The notes: generated by a model not told the origin, from the sequence alone. Shown: positions 34,095 through 43,285, counted from the first letter of the stretch. The stretch is 64,000 bases of DNA from Acidobacteriaceae bacterium (GCA_035944135.1 DASZBM010000010.1:62001-126000); one strand, 5' to 3'. Program-made: numbers and translations.

Positions 34095-34403
34095 TATACT
34101 GAATCCGCGTAGAAAACTGCGCAGGTGCCGCGGGAAGGACTCCCGATGGATTCGAGTCTGGCCAGAGACCGCGAGCGCTTCCTCCTTCCGCCAAGCATTG
34201 AGAGGGCTTAGCGTGTTGGTTGCTCTGGCTGGAGGCCCGTCATCGGATGAGGCCTCGCCGTGCAGCAGCAGCTTATTGAGACCCTTTGGATACGAAGAGA
34301 ACCAAAGCCTTGCTGAAATCCGGATCCATGACGCCTATTGTGCGCGAGTGCGCCGGTGCGTCTCTGCCGACCTTCCCTCTTCCGCCACAACACTGAGGAA
34401 CCT
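34095..34403 (+). promoter_or_regulatory. Promoter -10 and long leader of the DEAD-box helicase gene
   Basis: A good -10 element TATACT (34095-34100) has only a weak -35. It is followed by about 300 nt before the helicase start. The leader can form local stems (GAGGCC/GGCCTC around 34232-34254) and encodes no convincing protein. Long structured leaders are typical of cold-inducible DEAD-box helicase genes, so autoregulation is plausible but inferred. Confidence 0.4.
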
Positions 34404-35900
34404 TTGTCGAACTCACTTACGCTTGAATCAATTTTGAATCCCGCGCCCATGCAGGTTGCGCGGCACATTACACAGACTGAGGCTTCGGCCCTTCACTTTA
34501 CGGACTTCAGCATTACGCAGTCGCTGAAGGACCGCCTGACCGCAGCGGGCTTCATCAAGCCGACGCCGGTGCAGGCGGGCGCGATTCCGCCGGCGCTCGA
34601 AGGCGATGACATTCTTGCGACCGCCTCGACCGGTACGGGCAAGACGCTGAGCTTTTTGGTGCCGATGATCGACAGGCTGGAGCAGATCTCGCAGCCTTCG
34701 ACGAAAGCCAAGAAGTCGCCGATCCTGGCGCTGATCCTGCTGCCGACGCGCGAGCTGGCGATGCAGGTGCTGGAGCATTACTTCAAGATCTCGCCGGTGA
34801 ACAAGCAGGACGCCGTGCTGGTGTGCGGCGGACTGAGCGAGAACCCGCAGATCGAGTCGATTCAGCGCGGACCGCGCGTTGTGGTCGCGACGCCAGGGCG
34901 GCTAGAGGACTACCTGAAGCGCAAGCTGATCAATTTGCGCGACGTGGACATGCTGGTGCTGGACGAAGTCGACCGCATGCTGGACATGGGCTTTCTGCCC
35001 GCGATCCGGCGCATCGTTGGCGCTCTGCCGAAAGACCGGCAGACGATGTGCTACTCAGCCACGCTGGATGCGAACATTCGCGAGATCGTGAAGGACTATG
35101 TGAGCAAGCCAGTGCGCGTGGAGATCGGCCAGACGTCGAAGCCGAGCGACCGCGTAACGCTGCGTGTGTACACGGTGATGCAGGACCAGAAGCTCGCGCA
35201 GCTGGACCGCATGCTGAACGAGGAGGAGGGGACGTTCCTCGTGTTCTCGCGCACCAAGCATGGGGCCGAGCGCATTGGACGCAAGCTGGAGAAGCTGGGG
35301 CACAAGACGGAGACGATTCATGGCGACCGCTCCCAGTCGCAGCGCACCTCCGCGCTCAAGAAGTTTTCTGACGGCAAGGCGCGCGTGCTGGTTGCGACTG
35401 ATGTTGCGGCTCGCGGGCTGGACGTCTCGCACATCGCGCACGTGGTGAACTACGACCTGCCGAACGGTTCGGATGACTTTGTGCACCGTATCGGGCGCAC
35501 GGGACGAGCGGGCAACACGGGTGTGGCGACGACCTTCATCACGCCGCTCGAGAAGGGCGACGCCAGGAAGCTGGAGCGCGAGCTGAAGATCAGCTTTGAG
35601 TGGCGCATGGCTGACAAGGACCTTGAAAAGGAAGAGCGCAACCGGCCGATCGATCTGACTGAGAAGCCGATCGATGACATCTCGGCGCTGCTGGCGATGG
35701 AGACGCGGTCGTGGAAGAGCGAAGGCGAGCAGCATGCGCATCACGCTCGTCAGCACGCGCCGCATCATCCGCACGGGAGCTCGGATGCGGGACACGGGCG
35801 CTCACACGCCGGTAAAGGGCAGCGCGATGGACGGTCCAGCGGATCGTCGGCGAGCGGCGGACGCAGCGCAGGACGCCGCGGACGGCGTCGCAGCAGCTAA
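34404..35900 (+). CDS. DEAD-box RNA helicase (RhlE type, DEVD motif II)
   Basis: An ATP-dependent RNA helicase of about 498 residues. The start is uncertain: TTG 34404 has GAGGAA just upstream; ATG 34449 has no binding site. Seen: FTDFSITQSLKDRLTAAGF and PTPVQ (Q motif), ASTGTGKT (I), PTRELA (Ia), GG, TPGR (Ib), LVLDEVDRMLDMGF (II, with Val in place of Ala), SAT (III), TDVAARGLDVSHIAHVVNYD and HRIGRTGRAG (VI). The tail (about 425-498) is basic and rich in H/G/S/R, fit for RNA contact. Role: RNA remodelling in ribosome assembly or decay. Confidence 0.93.
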   Translation: MSNSLTLESILNPAPMQVARHITQTEASALHFTDFSITQSLKDRLTAAGFIKPTPVQAGAIPPALEGDDILATASTGTGKTLSFLVPMIDRLEQISQPSTKAKKSPILALILLPTRELAMQVLEHYFKISPVNKQDAVLVCGGLSENPQIESIQRGPRVVVATPGRLEDYLKRKLINLRDVDMLVLDEVDRMLDMGFLPAIRRIVGALPKDRQTMCYSATLDANIREIVKDYVSKPVRVEIGQTSKPSDRVTLRVYTVMQDQKLAQLDRMLNEEEGTFLVFSRTKHGAERIGRKLEKLGHKTETIHGDRSQSQRTSALKKFSDGKARVLVATDVAARGLDVSHIAHVVNYDLPNGSDDFVHRIGRTGRAGNTGVATTFITPLEKGDARKLERELKISFEWRMADKDLEKEERNRPIDLTEKPIDDISALLAMETRSWKSEGEQHAHHARQHAPHHPHGSSDAGHGRSHAGKGQRDGRSSGSSASGGRSAGRRGRRRSS

Positions 35901-35923
35901 ACACTACTGAATTGCAAAACGCG

Positions 35924-35960
35924 AAGACCGGTGAGGTGAAATTCCTCACCGGTCTTTTTT
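35924..35960 (+). terminator. Terminator of the helicase gene
   Basis: A 13-bp stem AAGACCGGTGAGG / CCTCACCGGTCTT, loop TGAAATT, then a run of T. The convergent SGNH hydrolase gene ends 20 bp further on. Confidence 0.9.
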
Positions 35961-35980
35961 TCTTTGTGCGCCACTGCGGG

Positions 35981-36694
35981 CTATTGTGCGAGCGCCTTTT
36001 CGGCCAGCGGCTCCATGATGGCGTAGCCTGCGGCGTTGGGGTGCACGCCGTCGATGCTGATGCCGGGCTTCATGCCGCCGTTGGGGCCGGCCATGGCGGA
36101 GTAGTAGTCGAGATAGGTGAGGTTCTGTGAGGCAGCGTAGCTCTTCAGCCAGTCGTTGAGCGCGCGAATCTTTTCGGCGGGATTGCCGGCGGACGGCCTC
36201 CACGGGTACCGCGCAGCGGGAAGCACCGAGGCAAGCACAACGCGAATATTGTTGGCACGTGCGAGGTCAACCATCGAGCGGAAGTTGTCTTCGATCATCT
36301 CGGGCGTCTCGGGGCCGGTGTTGCCGGCGATATCGTTGGTGCCGGCGAGGATGACGACCGCGGTGGGTTGAAGATTGATGACGTCCTGGCGGAAGCGCAC
36401 GACCAGCTGCTCGGTGGTCTGGCCGCTGATGCCGCGATTGACGTAGGGCTTGCCGGGGAAGAACTTGCCACCGTTGAGGGTCCAGGCGTCGGTGATGGAG
36501 TCGCCATAGAAGACCACGCGGCCGGGCTGGCTCGGTGGAAGCGCTGCGTTCGCGTCGGCATAGCGGCCAAGCTGCGGCCAATCGAGCTGACTCTGCCAGC
36601 GGGCGCGCGCGAGGGCCACGGCATGGCGCGCCCCTACCCACCCGGTCACCCCAATCAATACCAGGGCTGCTGCTATCAGGAGCTTCCGCTGCAT
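35981..36694 (-). CDS. SGNH/GDSL-family hydrolase, membrane-anchored or secreted
   Basis: A 237-residue esterase-type enzyme. Its N-terminus MQRKLLIAAALVLIGVTGWVGA is a signal peptide or anchor; GAGG about 6 nt upstream supports the start. The four SGNH blocks are present: FYGDSITDAW (Ser), RGISGQTTEQ (Gly), ILAGTNDIAG (Asn) and IDGVHPNAAGY (Asp/His). Members remove acyl groups from carbohydrates, lipids or peptidoglycan. Substrate unknown. It is divergent from the TIM-barrel gene. Confidence 0.9.
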   Translation of the reverse strand: MQRKLLIAAALVLIGVTGWVGARHAVALARARWQSQLDWPQLGRYADANAALPPSQPGRVVFYGDSITDAWTLNGGKFFPGKPYVNRGISGQTTEQLVVRFRQDVINLQPTAVVILAGTNDIAGNTGPETPEMIEDNFRSMVDLARANNIRVVLASVLPAARYPWRPSAGNPAEKIRALNDWLKSYAASQNLTYLDYYSAMAGPNGGMKPGISIDGVHPNAAGYAIMEPLAEKALAQ

Positions 36695-36801
36695 GATCAC
36701 CTCGTGCGCAGAGATTTCGCGTGCAGTCACGGTATCACCTGGAACAGGCATTTATCTTCTTGCTTGTCTCCACACCAACTCGCGCTACCCTAGAACTCGC
36801 G

Positions 36802-37695
36802 ATGCAACCTGGAATCTCCACGCACATCTTTCTGCCACAGCCACTCTCCGGCAAGCTGCTGGACACGCTGCACACCGCGGGCGCGCAGGCGATTGAGCTG
36901 TTCGCTTCACGGCATCACTTCGACTACACGGATCGCGCCGCGGTTCGTGAGATCGCGACGTGGTTCCGCTCGAACAATGTCACGCCGACGCTGCACATGC
37001 CGCTGTTCACGGCTGATGATGAGAGTGCGTGGAGCCGTCACACGGCGGCTACGTTGAACCTCATCGACGCGCAGAAGGCGTCGCGGATTGCCGCGATGGA
37101 TGAGGTGAAGCGCGCGCTCGAGGCTGCAGAACAGGTTCCGATCAAGTATTGCGTGCTGCACCTTGGCAGCAAGGACGATCAGTGGGACACACGCTCGCTG
37201 GATGATTCGCTGACGGCGATCGAGCACCTGAAGGCTTTTGCAGGGCCGCTGGGTGTGAAGCTGCTGCTCGAGAATTTGACGAACGCAGTCGCGACGCCCG
37301 AGCACCTGGTTGAGATCGTCAAGGTGGGGCATTTTGCAAGCGTGGGATTCTGCCTGGACCTGGGGCATGCGCACCTGGCTGAAGGCACGCCGGCAACAAG
37401 AGACGCGGCTGCGAAGACGGGTGTTGATCTTGCGTTCGAGGCGTTCACGTCGATTCCGGACCGTCTGTTCGAGCTGCACGTGCACGATAACCATGGCGGG
37501 GATTCGGGCAGCGGCAAGGATGAGCATTTGTGGCCGGGCGATGGGACGCTCGACTTCAAGGCGGTGGATGAGCACATCGCGAAGCTGAAGACGAAGCCGA
37601 TCGGCATGCTGGAGATTGCGTACGACATTACGCCGGATGCGAACGAAATTGTGCGACGTGGCACACGCGCGGCTGAAGTTATGTCCTCGTTGTAG
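36802..37695 (+). CDS. Sugar phosphate isomerase/epimerase (xylose isomerase-like TIM barrel)
   Basis: A 297-residue AP-endonuclease-2-type TIM barrel. Likely metal ligands lie in LLLENLTNA (Glu), GFCLDLGHAHLA (Asp/His), FELHVHDNHGGDSG (His/Asp/His) and GMLEIAYD (Glu). GDGTLDFKAVDEHIAKL is a common family segment. The start MQPGISTHIF was chosen where homology begins; the in-frame upstream part is not conserved in style. It is followed on the same strand, 17 bp later, by the Dph6-like gene. Confidence 0.87.
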   Translation: MQPGISTHIFLPQPLSGKLLDTLHTAGAQAIELFASRHHFDYTDRAAVREIATWFRSNNVTPTLHMPLFTADDESAWSRHTAATLNLIDAQKASRIAAMDEVKRALEAAEQVPIKYCVLHLGSKDDQWDTRSLDDSLTAIEHLKAFAGPLGVKLLLENLTNAVATPEHLVEIVKVGHFASVGFCLDLGHAHLAEGTPATRDAAAKTGVDLAFEAFTSIPDRLFELHVHDNHGGDSGSGKDEHLWPGDGTLDFKAVDEHIAKLKTKPIGMLEIAYDITPDANEIVRRGTRAAEVMSSL

Positions 37696-37712
37696 GGTTG
37701 ACGGTCAGACGC

Positions 37713-38441
37713 ATGGATCGCAAGCGTGTCCTGGTGAGTTGGAGTGGCGGCAAAGACAGCGCGTGGGCGCTTCACCTGCTGTTGCAGAGGCGCGATGTTG
37801 AGGTCGTCGGGCTGCTCACAACCATCAACACGCACTTCGGCCGGGTTGCGATGCACGGGTTCCGCGAGGAGCTGCTGGAACGGCAGGCCGAGGCTGCGGG
37901 GCTTCCGCTGTGGCGTGTTCCGCTGCCTTGGCCGTGTTCGAATGAGCAGTATGAGGCGGCGATGAGCGCGTGTTGTGCGCGCGCCGTGGCGGACGGTGTC
38001 CACGCCATCGCATTCGGCGATCTGTTTCTGGAGGACATCCGCGCATATCGCGAGGCAAGGCTCGCAGGTACAGGGCTGGAGCCGATTTTCCCGTGCTGGC
38101 AGATTCCGACGGACGAGCTGGCACGCGAGATGATCGCCGCTGGAGTGCGCGCGCATCTGGTGTGCGTTGATCCGCGGCAGCTCGATCGCGGCTTCGCGGG
38201 AAGGTTATTTGACGACGCGCTGCTCAAGGATCTTCCAGTGAGTGTCGACCCTTGCGGGGAGCGCGGCGAGTTCCACACGTTTGTCAATGCGGGGCCGATG
38301 TTTGCGCGCAGCGGCGGCTCGCGTAGCATCGAAGTACGGCGCGGCGAGATTGTCGAACGCGACGGATTTGTCTATGCAGACCTCCTTCCGGCCCAAAGCT
38401 CCTCGGACATTCTTGAAGAAAACCTGGCTCCTCTCCGCTAA
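37713..38441 (+). CDS. Dph6-like ATP pyrophosphatase (DUF71)
   Basis: A 242-residue N-type ATP-pyrophosphatase of the diphthine-ammonia ligase family. The PP-loop SGGKDS is at residues 11-16. The family's CGERGEFHTFV motif is near residue 190. Archaea and eukaryotes use the family for diphthamide; bacteria lack diphthamide, so the bacterial substrate is unknown. The gene overlaps the start of the next gene by 68 nt, which suggests coupled translation. Confidence 0.88.
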   Translation: MDRKRVLVSWSGGKDSAWALHLLLQRRDVEVVGLLTTINTHFGRVAMHGFREELLERQAEAAGLPLWRVPLPWPCSNEQYEAAMSACCARAVADGVHAIAFGDLFLEDIRAYREARLAGTGLEPIFPCWQIPTDELAREMIAAGVRAHLVCVDPRQLDRGFAGRLFDDALLKDLPVSVDPCGERGEFHTFVNAGPMFARSGGSRSIEVRRGEIVERDGFVYADLLPAQSSSDILEENLAPLR

Positions 38442-39870
38442 AGTACTCGCCGCCGCATTGCTGCTGCCTGCGGTAGTGGCTGCGCAGACGCTCGCGCGTC
38501 CGGGCTGGGTGGGTTCGGGCATGACGTCGCAGACATGGTGGCAGTCTGCGGTGATCTATCGCGTGCAGCCGCAGTTGTTTCAGGACTCCGACGGCAATGG
38601 CGTGGGAGATCTGCGCGGGCTGGCGGATCGGCTGGACTATCTGCAGTCGATTGGCGTGGACGCGGTGCTGATTGAATCGCATACGAACGATGCGGGATTT
38701 GACGACCTGCTGAGCGACGCCAGCCGCCATCACATTCGCGTCCTGATTACGCTGGGCGCTGACACAACGCAGGCTCCGAGTGCCAATCAGGTGATCGCTG
38801 AAGCGCGCGCGTGGCTGCGTCGCGGCGTTGGAGGAGTGTATGTCTCTGCGCCGCTGCTGAACGCGATCGCGGGGCACTCGAACTTTCAGGACGCTGTGGT
38901 CCTGCTGCAGGAGCTGCGCAGAACGGCGGACAGCTTTCCCGGCGAGCGGATTGTGATTGCGGGTGATTCGCCGGCGGTGAGCGCTGCGGCAGCGACGCCG
39001 CGGATGGGGCCGGAGATTGTCGACGGCACCGTGGACGAGAGCACGTGGGCTGCGGCATCGCTGCGAACCAAGCTTGTGCTCGCGGACTCACCGGAAGCGG
39101 GCGAGCCGCTGCTGCAGGTTGCGCCGCATTCGGAGCAGCAGCGCGACCGCGACAAGATTCTCGCTGCGCTGTTCCTGAGTTCGCGCGGCGCGGTGGGGCT
39201 TACTTACGGGCAGGAGATCGGGCTCAAAGATTCAACGACGGCTGTCATGCAGTGGACGCCAACGAATCTGACCAAGCCCGATGTGGCGCAAAAACCGAAG
39301 CCGAAGCAGGAGGTTTACGGAACGTATCATCCGTATGTCCGGCCCGCGCCGTCGTCGATGATCGGCTCGAGGCCGCGTATGCCCAGCGTAGAGCTGAACA
39401 CCGAGTCCGCGCCGCCGCCGGTGGATCCGGACACGCTTCCGGGCTTCAGCACAAAACCGCTGACGACAACCGACAACCTCGCAGACAGGATGTACAACGT
39501 TGCGGTTGAGGATGAGAATCCGGATTCGCTGCTGAATTTTTATCGGCGCGTTCTGGAGCTGCACAGCAGCAATGCGACGCTGAGGTCGGGGACCGTGACG
39601 TTCTTCAATCACGATAGCGAAGGCGCGCTGGTGTGGCTGCGGCGCGCGCCGGCCGGAGCACGCACGGTTGCGTCGGTGATCGTCGCGTGCAATCTCACGG
39701 ATCATCCCATCGAGCTGTCGCTTGATGGCGATCTTGCGCATCTGCGCATCGCAGGGGGCACGATTCGGCCGCTGCTTACTTCGCTGCATGTGGATCATAT
39801 CGCGCAGTCGACGCACAAGCTGCGGCTGTCAGCGCACAGCGTGTATGTGGGCGAGCTGTACCACCGCTAG
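38374..39870 (+). CDS. GH13 (alpha-amylase family) homologue lacking the catalytic triad
   Basis: A 498-residue exported protein: basic N-terminus, hydrophobic stretch 22-36, AAQ cleavage. Residues 55-98 are classic GH13 (WWQSAVIYRVQPQLFQDSDG...GDLRGLADRLDYLQSIGVDAV). YGQEIGLKDS (258-267), VMQWTPTN, DSLLNFYRRVLELH and a C-terminal beta domain also match. But the strand-4 motif G-F-R-x-D is replaced by GGVYVSAPL (143-151), strand 5 reads IAGDSP, and no NHD is found. The product is probably a non-catalytic or diverged GH13. The start overlaps the Dph6-like gene. Confidence 0.8.
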   Translation: MQTSFRPKAPRTFLKKTWLLSAKVLAAALLLPAVVAAQTLARPGWVGSGMTSQTWWQSAVIYRVQPQLFQDSDGNGVGDLRGLADRLDYLQSIGVDAVLIESHTNDAGFDDLLSDASRHHIRVLITLGADTTQAPSANQVIAEARAWLRRGVGGVYVSAPLLNAIAGHSNFQDAVVLLQELRRTADSFPGERIVIAGDSPAVSAAAATPRMGPEIVDGTVDESTWAAASLRTKLVLADSPEAGEPLLQVAPHSEQQRDRDKILAALFLSSRGAVGLTYGQEIGLKDSTTAVMQWTPTNLTKPDVAQKPKPKQEVYGTYHPYVRPAPSSMIGSRPRMPSVELNTESAPPPVDPDTLPGFSTKPLTTTDNLADRMYNVAVEDENPDSLLNFYRRVLELHSSNATLRSGTVTFFNHDSEGALVWLRRAPAGARTVASVIVACNLTDHPIELSLDGDLAHLRIAGGTIRPLLTSLHVDHIAQSTHKLRLSAHSVYVGELYHR

Positions 39871-39884
39871 GGCTTCGCGTACCG

Positions 39885-40910
39885 CTAGCGCGTGCGGGTG
39901 ATACCGGGGCCGAGAAGCTCCTCGGCTGAGGGCGCAGGCTCGCTCGGAACCTGCCCGACTTCGCCCGGTACTGGAGCCACACCTTCGAGGTGGTACTTGG
40001 TCAGGCCATCCTTGAGAATGCGGAACGCCTCCTCGGGTGTATCGGCGAACTGAAAGAGCTCCAGGTCCTTCGGCGAGATGGCGCCCTTCTCAGCCAGCAG
40101 GTCCATGTTGATGACCTGCTTCCAGTAGCTGGAGCCGTAGATCACAATGGTGATTTTCTTGGCGAGCTTCTGGGTCTGGTCCAGCGTCAGCAGCTCGAAC
40201 ATTTCATCGAGCGTTCCAAAGCCGCCCGGAAAAACGACCAGCGCCTTCGCGAGATAGGCGAACCAGTACTTTCGCATGAAGAAGTAGTGGAAGTTGAAGT
40301 TCAGTTCGGGCGTGATGTAGGGGTTCGGATACTGCTCGAACGGCAGCTTGATATTCAGGCCGATGGTCTTGCCGCCCGCCTCCCACGCGCCGCGGTTGGC
40401 GGCTTCCATGATGCCTGGGCCTCCGCCTGATGTAACGACGAACCGATGCCGCCGCCCGGGAAGCGTCATGGCCCACTCTGTAACCATGCGGGCCAACGTG
40501 CGCGCGTCCTCATAGTAGCGAGCCATCTCTACTGCGGCCTCTGCGCGGTCGCGTTTCAGCTGGGTCGTCTCTCCGCGAGCGAGCTCATCATCTTTCGCCG
40601 GCTGCTCAGCTTCCGGCGCAGGCTGCGCTGAGCCGGTGTTATCCAGAAGCTCCAGCTCGTGATTTGCGACATCCAGCGCACGAAAGCGCGCTGAGCCAAA
40701 GAACACGACGGTGTCCTGGATGCGCTCGCGGCGGAATCTCGCCATCGGCTCCGTGTACTCGGCCATGATGCGCAGCGGCCGGCCGTCGGGAGAGTCCAGA
40801 AAGGAAGTGTTCTCATAAGCCAGCGGCGCGGATTCCAGAGGCTCCGGCTCAGTTTCCATCATGTGGTCGGGTTGATCAGGCACAAGAGATATTCTCTCGC
40901 GACTGGACAT
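39885..40910 (-). CDS. LOG family protein (possible nucleotide phosphoribohydrolase)
   Basis: A 341-residue Rossmann protein. Family motifs: FFGSARF (about 71), TSGGGPGIMEAANRGAWEAGG (about 160) and VVFPGGFGTLDEMFELLTLDQTQK (about 223). LOG enzymes release free bases from nucleoside monophosphates. Compared with the short 190-residue forms this one has about 70 extra N-terminal residues, a charged insert (about 92-125) and a P/E-rich tail. It is on the minus strand ahead of nothing obvious; the small membrane protein lies upstream. Confidence 0.87.
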   Translation of the reverse strand: MSSRERISLVPDQPDHMMETEPEPLESAPLAYENTSFLDSPDGRPLRIMAEYTEPMARFRRERIQDTVVFFGSARFRALDVANHELELLDNTGSAQPAPEAEQPAKDDELARGETTQLKRDRAEAAVEMARYYEDARTLARMVTEWAMTLPGRRHRFVVTSGGGPGIMEAANRGAWEAGGKTIGLNIKLPFEQYPNPYITPELNFNFHYFFMRKYWFAYLAKALVVFPGGFGTLDEMFELLTLDQTQKLAKKITIVIYGSSYWKQVINMDLLAEKGAISPKDLELFQFADTPEEAFRILKDGLTKYHLEGVAPVPGEVGQVPSEPAPSAEELLGPGITRTR

Positions 40911-40929
40911 GAAACTCCTAGCCGGATTG

Positions 40930-41265
40930 TTACGGCCTGTAGTCGCGATAGTGCAGCAGCTCGCTAACGCCGATCCAGATATCGATCAGGCCGATGCCGC
41001 TGAGAACGCCGCGCATCCAGCTCTTGCCCAGGAATGCCGCGACCGCGGGGTGCGCCAGCAGCCAGCCGTTGGAGTCGAAGTACTGACGAGACCACGGAAG
41101 GATGGTGAGAAGGCCACCGATGTAGAAGCAGAAGAGCACGAGCACGATCAGGCTCAACCGCTGCAGCCACACGGGCGCCGGCTCGGGGACGGCCTGCGGT
41201 CCATCGGTCCGCTGCCCCGAACGCTGTGCTGTCTCCCTGGTGAAGAGCTCGCCCTGCGTGGTCAT
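40930..41265 (-). CDS. Small membrane protein
   Basis: About 111 residues with a polar N-terminus, two hydrophobic segments (LQRLSLIVLVLFCFYIGGLL, about 37-56; WMRGVLSGIGLIDIWIGVSELL, about 84-105) and a short basic end. The ATG at 41265 and GTG at 41271 are both possible. It sits 19 bp upstream of the LOG gene on the same strand, possibly in one transcript. Family not recognised. Confidence 0.65.
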   Translation of the reverse strand: MTTQGELFTRETAQRSGQRTDGPQAVPEPAPVWLQRLSLIVLVLFCFYIGGLLTILPWSRQYFDSNGWLLAHPAVAAFLGKSWMRGVLSGIGLIDIWIGVSELLHYRDYRP

Positions 41266-41308
41266 GCTCACAAGGCTAGCAGGGTGAAGCGGAGAATGTC
41301 TTGCGGGC

Positions 41309-43285
41309 TTACTGGGGCGGCAGGGCTGCCCGATGGCGGGGCTGGGGATCCGCCTGTGGGTTTGCTGCAGGCGTGGCTGGATCCGGCTTTGCGGAGGATT
41401 TTTCGGGCGCGGGATTGTTGTTATATTTTTGCGACTTATCGCGCGTTATCTCGGCCTTGCGCTCGGCGATCGTGGCCTGGTCGTCGCCGACGATGCCGGC
41501 ATCCGCCCTGGCCTGTGACTTTTTCGCCTTCTCCATCTCGCGCCTGGCCTTTTCTTCCTCCCGCATCTGCTGGCGGTTGTTCTTCAGGTCCTGCGCCATC
41601 GCCTGGTCGCTCTCTTCTGCAGTTCCGTGCAGCGCCAGCCCGAAGTGCACATCGCCTTCAGTTCCGCTGATCGAGATCGGCAGTTGGACGCCTGCACCAT
41701 CCTTCTTAAGGAAGCGATCGACCGGCTTGAGCAGGACGCTCTTCCATCCGGTGACCATCTGCGAGGCGGTGGCGTCCGTGCGCACGTGCCCCTTGAACTC
41801 GAACAGGTTGCCGTCGGTCGAGTAGACGCCATTCAGCAGCACGAGCGCACCGGGAATCTGATAGTGCAGGTCATGGACATCCACGAGTCCGTGGTTGAGG
41901 GAGAAGCTCGCCGACATCATGGAGCTCACCTCAGCCTGCCGGTCGCTGCTGTACAACGCGACGTCTTTGGGCTTGCCCTGAGCGCGCGCGCTGAGTCCGT
42001 CCACCTTGTCCTGAACGGCGGGATTGTTGAACCGCACATTGTGAAGCTGGAAGCTGCCCGCAAGCTGCATCTTCTCGGGAACGCGCGTCTGGCCGGGTGG
42101 AATGTGCAGATGGCCGTTCATCGACAAGATGCCGTTCATCAGCGGCGGGCGGGTCTTCACGCCCAGCTCGAGGAAATCCTGCATTCGGCCATGCGGGATA
42201 TTCACGTTCATATCGATGTCATGGCCCTTGCCCTTGACCGTGACCACCTTGCCGCGCGCCGTAAACTCCGAGTCCGCAAGCCGCGCCTGCACGGGATCGA
42301 GGAAGGTGTCACCGGTTGTTCCATCCACGTAGGCGTGAAAGACGGTGTGCAGCGGCATCGGATGGTCGCTGACGTCGAGCGAAAAGTCCGGGGTGCTGGT
42401 CTCACCGTCGATCGCGATGTGATCCAGCACGCCGCTGAACTGGCCGTGTGAAGACAGGATTCCGCCGATGCCTTTGATGGTGTTCAGGTCTGCGTGGCTG
42501 AAGCTGTAGCTTCCATCGATCGCGGTGTCACGGGGATCATCGACATTCCATGGGCCGAAATGCCCTTCGGCGTGCACCTCGCCAACCGGCACAGGGTTAG
42601 TGAGCTCGGCCTGGTAGGTGAACGGCTGCGCAGCGCCCACGTCCTGGAGATTCATGGACTGGATGTCGAATTCCAGCGGGTCTTTGCCCGGCTTGGTCGT
42701 GTCGATGAACAGCTTCACGTTCTTGCAGCGAATCTCTTTGACGAGCAGCGAAATTTTGGGAGGATGCTTCGTGTCACGGCGCCCGAAGATGTTACTGCGC
42801 TGGCCTGTTGGGGGAACGTGCAGCTCCATGCCGTCCACATCTACTTCGGCGATGCTGGTGGGCTGATGCATCAGCCCGCGAATGCGCGTGGTGAAGGCGA
42901 AGCGCTCGACCGAGATCATGGGTGCGTTGCGATCCGTGTGGGGCTGATCGGGGTCGGCAATGTAGGGTATGCGCAGCCCGCGGCCTTCGACCTCGACGCC
43001 GGTCGCGGAGAGCTCAACGCCCTTGATCAGCGAGATGTCCAGGTGATCGAGTTCGACTGGCGCGTGGAAGTGAGCCGAAAGCGTGTCGATTACGCGCGCG
43101 CGGATAATCGGCTCCGCGTGGTGGATGGCGTACTCCATCGAGGCGATCAGGACGCCGAGGCCGATAACGACAAGGATGACGAGCACCTTGAACCACGCCC
43201 GTTGCCACCAATGGCGCCTGCGACGCGGCGGCGGGTTCGCGGTAAGTTGTTCTCTGGCTTCGTCAGCCACACTCCACCCCTGCAT
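41309..43285 (-). CDS. AsmA-like envelope protein
   Basis: A 658-residue protein with a cytoplasmic basic stretch (PPRRRRHWWQ), one membrane helix (about 33-53, FKVLVILVVIGLGVLIA) and a long periplasmic beta-rich body. This is the layout of AsmA/TamB-type lipid-bridge proteins: an early IRARVIDTLSAHFHAPVELDHLDI followed by repeating strands (GEVHAEGHFGPW, SGVLDHIAIDGE, MQLAGSFQLHNVRF). A charged coiled coil (MREEEKARREMEKAKKSQAR) and P/A-rich tail end it. ATG 43285 is preferred to TTG 43303. Likely role: outer-membrane lipid homeostasis. Confidence 0.8.
   Translation of the reverse strand: MQGWSVADEAREQLTANPPPRRRRHWWQRAWFKVLVILVVIGLGVLIASMEYAIHHAEPIIRARVIDTLSAHFHAPVELDHLDISLIKGVELSATGVEVEGRGLRIPYIADPDQPHTDRNAPMISVERFAFTTRIRGLMHQPTSIAEVDVDGMELHVPPTGQRSNIFGRRDTKHPPKISLLVKEIRCKNVKLFIDTTKPGKDPLEFDIQSMNLQDVGAAQPFTYQAELTNPVPVGEVHAEGHFGPWNVDDPRDTAIDGSYSFSHADLNTIKGIGGILSSHGQFSGVLDHIAIDGETSTPDFSLDVSDHPMPLHTVFHAYVDGTTGDTFLDPVQARLADSEFTARGKVVTVKGKGHDIDMNVNIPHGRMQDFLELGVKTRPPLMNGILSMNGHLHIPPGQTRVPEKMQLAGSFQLHNVRFNNPAVQDKVDGLSARAQGKPKDVALYSSDRQAEVSSMMSASFSLNHGLVDVHDLHYQIPGALVLLNGVYSTDGNLFEFKGHVRTDATASQMVTGWKSVLLKPVDRFLKKDGAGVQLPISISGTEGDVHFGLALHGTAEESDQAMAQDLKNNRQQMREEEKARREMEKAKKSQARADAGIVGDDQATIAERKAEITRDKSQKYNNNPAPEKSSAKPDPATPAANPQADPQPRHRAALPPQ

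Noticed and set aside
34198-34437. Possible leader peptide gene before the helicase
   Set aside because: No ribosome binding site and no protein-like pattern; the region is better read as an untranslated leader.
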